Assembly (NCBI GenBank): GCA_002311455.1
Contig: DCAJ01000022.1
Span: 30,677-37,490 of the forward strand
Source of the DNA: Anaerolineales bacterium UBA1136
GTDB taxonomy: Bacteria; Chloroflexota; Anaerolineae; Anaerolineales; UBA11657
Direction of reading: 5' to 3'
Length of the DNA: 6,814 bases
In this document: positions 6,068 to 6,814 of the stretch, piece after piece
Numbering within the stretch: the stretch's first letter is position 1
Layout of the letters: every line of letters begins with the position of its first letter
Translations under genes and position numbers: made by a program
The notes under the pieces: generated by a model
Databases searched by the model: none
Told to the model about the DNA's origin: nothing
The model's input: the letters and a program-made list of their open reading frames with translations, nothing else

Positions 6068-6769
6068 ATGCTAAAACCAAATCCGCGGTTACAAGTTTTG
6101 ACAGCTAGTTCGTTAATACTAATTGCCCTTTCTACATACATGGTGCTAATTTATGCGCCTCGCGAGATAATTATGGGTGAAGTACAGCGTATATTCTATT
6201 ATCATGTATCGTCTGGTTGGATAGGTGCCCTGGCGTTTTTCGTGACACTCATTACTAGCATCATATATTTAGCAACCCAAAACGAGAGATATGATCACGT
6301 AGCTATGTCTTCAGCAGAAATCGGAGTGGTATTCACCACAATGAACATTGTAAGTGGATCTATCTGGGCAAGACCTGTATGGAACACTTGGTGGACCTGG
6401 GACCCACGATTGACAACTGCTACAGTCATGTGGCTACTATATATTGCATATCTATTTCTACACGCAGGCCTAGAAGGCCATGATCGTCGACGACATATTA
6501 CTGCTGTTTACGGCATAGTTGCATTTGTCAGCGTTCCACTCACCTTCATGGCAATACGTATCTGGCGGACAATTCACCCAGTAATTATTGGAAGTGTTGA
6601 TCCAGATGCTGAAGGTCAATTTGACATGACTACGAAAATGACTACAACATTACTGTTTACTGTATCAACATTTACAGTATTGTATTTTGCAATTCTATGG
6701 CATAGAGTAAGGATTCAATCATTGTTGGAACACATGTCCAAGCTAAAATATCAAATGTACAATAATTAA
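6068..6769 (+). CDS. ccmC: CcmC, WWD-domain heme-handling protein loading CcmE
   Basis: CcmC binds heme at its outer face and presents it for covalent attachment to CcmE. The 233-residue protein has six predicted membrane helices and the WWD motif WNTWWTWDPRLT (105-116). The two essential family histidines are recognisable: His46 in YYHVSSGW and His170 in RTIHPV (counterparts of E. coli His60 and His184). RPVWNTWW and IRIWRTIHP are strong CcmC signatures and separate it from CcmF and CcsA. The start ATG 6068 follows ccmB by 11 nt; AGGAG at 6049-6053 inside the ccmB end is a Shine-Dalgarno candidate with a long 14-nt spacing. The next gene begins 11 nt after its stop. Confidence 0.96.
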   Translation: MLKPNPRLQVLTASSLILIALSTYMVLIYAPREIIMGEVQRIFYYHVSSGWIGALAFFVTLITSIIYLATQNERYDHVAMSSAEIGVVFTTMNIVSGSIWARPVWNTWWTWDPRLTTATVMWLLYIAYLFLHAGLEGHDRRRHITAVYGIVAFVSVPLTFMAIRIWRTIHPVIIGSVDPDAEGQFDMTTKMTTTLLFTVSTFTVLYFAILWHRVRIQSLLEHMSKLKYQMYNN

Positions 6770-6775
6770 GAGAGG
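6770..6775 (+). promoter_or_regulatory. Shine-Dalgarno before the last partial gene
   Basis: GAGAGG sits 5 nt upstream of the ATG at 6781, directly after the ccmC stop. It is the best placed ribosome binding site in the window and supports 6781 as a genuine start. Confidence 0.6.
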
Positions 6776-6780
6776 TATAG

Positions 6781-6814
6781 ATGCTACTAATAGATTCGCC
6801 AGCCGACACTTCTT
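6781..6814 (+). CDS. Start of next gene, possibly ccmD (3' end outside window)
   Basis: An ATG frame with the first residues MLLIDSPADTS is open to the right edge and is preceded by a well spaced Shine-Dalgarno. In most Ccm operons ccmC is followed by ccmD, a small single-pass protein that helps release holo-CcmE from CcmC. Position fits that gene, but only 11 codons are visible and no membrane helix has appeared yet, so this identity is an inference from gene order alone. Confidence 0.45.
   Translation, partial: MLLIDSPADTS

Noticed and set aside
1..6814. tRNA, rRNA, CRISPR array, insertion sequence, phage or defence genes
   Set aside because: None of the expected repeats, transposase frames or RNA gene motifs was seen; nearly all of the window is covered by Ccm genes.

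Overview
The window holds almost a complete System I cytochrome c maturation (Ccm) operon, all on the + strand. A c-type cytochrome gene, cut by the left edge, lies in front of it. The DNA is AT-rich (roughly 40% GC by eye). The protein style points to a Chloroflexota-like bacterium, possibly a marine SAR202/Dehalococcoidia-type lineage: CcmE with a Cys-type heme site, CcmH with an LYCPVC motif plus a second cysteine pair, and a short CcmI-like protein in place of the long TPR CcmI. This placement rests on remembered family features, not on a search.

Layout: 1-426 is the C-terminal part of a c-type cytochrome (CxxCH). 427-601 is an AT-rich gap that probably carries the operon promoter. Then come ccmE (602-1117), ccmF (1163-3211), ccmH (3273-3764), ccmG (3755-4330), a small membrane-anchored CcmI-like gene (4338-4625), ccmA (4661-5359), ccmB (about 5340-6056) and ccmC (6068-6769). 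The first codons of another gene, possibly ccmD, start at 6781 behind a good Shine-Dalgarno sequence and run off the right edge. Gaps are 7-61 nt or the genes overlap, so one transcript is likely. Two intergenic stem-loops, at ccmE/ccmF and ccmF/ccmH, lack U-tracts and look like processing or stability elements rather than terminators.

How the genes work together: CcmA (ATPase) and CcmB (permease) with CcmC (WWD heme-handling protein) load heme onto the CcmE chaperone and release it. CcmF, the second WWD protein, takes heme from holo-CcmE and attaches it to apocytochrome. CcmG and CcmH keep the CxxCH cysteines reduced. The small CcmI-like protein probably belongs to the ligation complex. The upstream cytochrome would be a natural client.

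I see no undescribed system here. The points most worth a second look are the Cys-type CcmE (CPTKY) together with an intact CcmH, the second cysteine pair in CcmH, the minimal CcmI-like protein, and the two intergenic stem-loops.
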